From an uncultured Sphingobacteriaceae bacterium (GTDB taxonomy: Bacteria; Bacteroidota; Bacteroidia; Sphingobacteriales; Sphingobacteriaceae): a DNA stretch of 7,415 nt. Positions 6,278-7,415 of this stretch are shown here, in pieces (the stretch's first letter is position 1; each line of letters begins with the position of its first letter). The stretch covers positions 1-7,415 of the forward strand of contig CAMPKC010000093.1 of assembly GCA_946887045.1 (NCBI GenBank). Direction: 5' to 3'. The notes under the pieces were generated by a model, which searched no databases, had not been told where the DNA came from, and saw only the letters and a program-made list of their open reading frames with translations. The position numbers and the translations under genes are program-made.

Positions 6278-6664
6278 ATGATAACACATATAACCGAAGG
6301 AGTTAAAATATCTGTAGAGACCCTCTATCAGCCCGAATATTCAAATCCGGCAAACGATCACTATATGTTTGCCTATAAAATAAGCATCGAAAATCTGACC
6401 GATTACAGCGTACAGCTAATGCGCCGCCATTGGTTTATATTCGATTCTAACGGATCGCATCGCGAAGTTGAAGGAGAAGGGGTAGTGGGATTACAGCCCG
6501 TTATTGATCCCGGAAGTTTCCACGAATATGTTTCAGGTTGCAACCTTAAAACCGATATTGGAAGCATGAAAGGAAGTTATGAAATGAGAAGACTGGTGGA
6601 TAACGAAGAGTTCGAAGTTAAAATACCGGAATTTAATATGATAGCTCCATATAAACTGAACTAA
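6278..6664 (+). CDS. apaG: ApaG-domain protein (Co2+/Mg2+ efflux protein ApaG)
   Basis: This 128-residue protein consists of a single ApaG (DUF525) domain, an immunoglobulin/fibronectin-III-like beta sandwich. The hallmark sequences are YKISIENLTDYSVQL (33-47), RRHWFIFDSNG (49-59), EGEGVVGLQPVIDPG (65-79) and MKGSYEM (97-103). It has no signal peptide and is probably cytoplasmic. The name comes from enterobacterial mutants with cobalt resistance and magnesium-efflux phenotypes, but the molecular role is unsettled; the glycine-rich loop suggests binding of phosphate or a nucleotide. The 45-base gap after dusB contains no recognisable promoter, so co-transcription is likely. A strong hairpin follows 17 bases after the stop. 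Confidence 0.93.
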   Translation: MITHITEGVKISVETLYQPEYSNPANDHYMFAYKISIENLTDYSVQLMRRHWFIFDSNGSHREVEGEGVVGLQPVIDPGSFHEYVSGCNLKTDIGSMKGSYEMRRLVDNEEFEVKIPEFNMIAPYKLN

Positions 6665-6681
6665 AAAAAATACAGTTTTAC

Positions 6682-6718
6682 AAAAAAAGCTTCTCATGTT
6701 GAGAAGCTTTTTTTTTTT
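6682..6718. terminator. Bidirectional terminator between apaG and the metallopeptidase gene
   Basis: A perfect stem pairs 6682-6695 with 6701-6714 around the 5-base loop ATGTT. Its core is AAGCTTCTC with GAGAAGCTT, and the right arm runs on into 11 consecutive T bases (6708-6718). The matching A-run on the left gives a T-tract for leftward transcripts too. It sits between two converging genes and can end both. Confidence 0.9.
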
Positions 6719-6735
6719 GAATCCATGATAGAAGA

Positions 6736-7415
6736 TTAATCGTCACTTCGTCCACCAAATAACATCATTGCCAGGTATAGTAATTGAACTACCGAACCTA
6801 ATGCAGCAACGACATATGTCATAGCAGCCCACCATAGGGCATCTTTTGATTTATTATGCTCAATACTGGTTTGCATAATTCCTCTGTTAGTTTGTAACCA
6901 TGCTAAAGCTCTGTTACTCGCGTCAAACTCGACGGGTAAAGTTACCACACTAAATAAAGTGACTACCAACATAGCACCAAAAGCAACTAATAGCATTGTT
7001 TGACCAATACCAGACGCAAACATTATAATACCCAGCATAAAGACATACTGCAGTAAGTTTGAGGCAACACTAACCACCGGAACCATGGCCGAGCGAAATT
7101 GCAACCATGAATAAGCTTTAGCGTGCTGAACAGCATGTCCGCATTCATGTGCTGCCACTGCCGCCGCCGCAATACTGCGACCGCCAAATACTTCCGGACT
7201 TAAATTCACAGTGCGGTTAAGCGGATTATAGTGATCAGAGAGAGACCCTTCTGATGATAAAATTTGTACATCGTGAATTCCGTGATCACTCAACATCTTT
7301 TCAGCAATATCCCGTCCTGTCATACCGGAGGATAAGGGCGTTTCTGAATACTCTCTAAATTTAGATTTAAACCTCGATTGCACAAGGAAACTAACTATTG
7401 CAATCCCAATAAAAA
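6736..7415 (-). CDS. YugP-like neutral zinc metallopeptidase, start beyond window
   Basis: This membrane-bound zinc peptidase of the Zn_peptidase_2 (YugP) family has 225 visible residues. The zinc-binding HECGH motif is encoded at 7149-7135 and is followed by AVQHAKAYSWLQFRSAMVPV; the likely third ligand lies in PVEFDASNRAL further on. Hydrophobic segments occur at the N-terminus, in two stretches after the HECGH helix, and near the C-terminus before GGRSDD. The frame remains open to the right edge and encodes FIGIAIVSFL before the GTG at 7383, which is clearly the first membrane helix. That GTG is therefore an internal valine, and the true start lies a few codons outside the window, assuming usual family length. 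The physiological substrate is not known. It converges on apaG and shares its terminator. Confidence 0.92.
   Translation of the reverse strand, partial: FIGIAIVSFLVQSRFKSKFREYSETPLSSGMTGRDIAEKMLSDHGIHDVQILSSEGSLSDHYNPLNRTVNLSPEVFGGRSIAAAAVAAHECGHAVQHAKAYSWLQFRSAMVPVVSVASNLLQYVFMLGIIMFASGIGQTMLLVAFGAMLVVTLFSVVTLPVEFDASNRALAWLQTNRGIMQTSIEHNKSKDALWWAAMTYVVAALGSVVQLLYLAMMLFGGRSDD

Overview
The window looks like chromosomal DNA from a member of the Bacteroidota. The evidence is gene content (a PadR regulator with a long PspC-domain protein, a TonB_C-domain protein, DUF2007 beside cdsA, and dusB), a moderately AT-rich base composition, start codons without clear Shine-Dalgarno sequences, and promoter elements that fit the Bacteroidota -7 consensus TAnnTTTG. 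The order and genus cannot be read from the sequence alone. Nothing suggests a mobile element, CRISPR array, rRNA or tRNA. Most of the window is conserved housekeeping DNA.

Layout. Positions 1-264 hold no gene I can support, but end in a perfect 15-bp inverted repeat and a -7 box directly before a PadR-type repressor gene (265-606). Twelve bases after its stop follows a 524-residue PspC-domain membrane protein (619-2193). The two form a rightward envelope-stress-type module that ends at a strong hairpin (2195-2231). A leftward operon converges on the same hairpin. In transcription order it is a CPBP-family intramembrane protease homologue (5168-4239), a small DUF2007 protein (4258-4055), phosphatidate cytidylyltransferase CdsA (4058-3249) and a membrane-anchored TonB_C-domain protein (3252-2233). 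These four genes overlap by 20, 4 and 4 bases, which suggests tight translational coupling. Divergent from the operon are dusB (5240-6232, tRNA dihydrouridine synthase) and apaG (6278-6664), which end at a second bidirectional hairpin (6682-6718). A leftward YugP-like zinc metallopeptidase fills the right end and runs off the window.

How the genes work together. The leftward operon joins phospholipid synthesis (CDP-diacylglycerol) to membrane-embedded proteins, and the PadR-PspC pair probably senses or responds to membrane state. The left two thirds of the window therefore has a common envelope theme, although a functional link between the two units is only inferred. The items most worth a second look are the palindromic operator with an apparently leaderless PadR message, the atypical TonB_C protein (a separate globular middle domain and no proline-rich spacer), and the face-to-face promoter candidates between the CPBP gene and dusB, which also correct the CPBP start.
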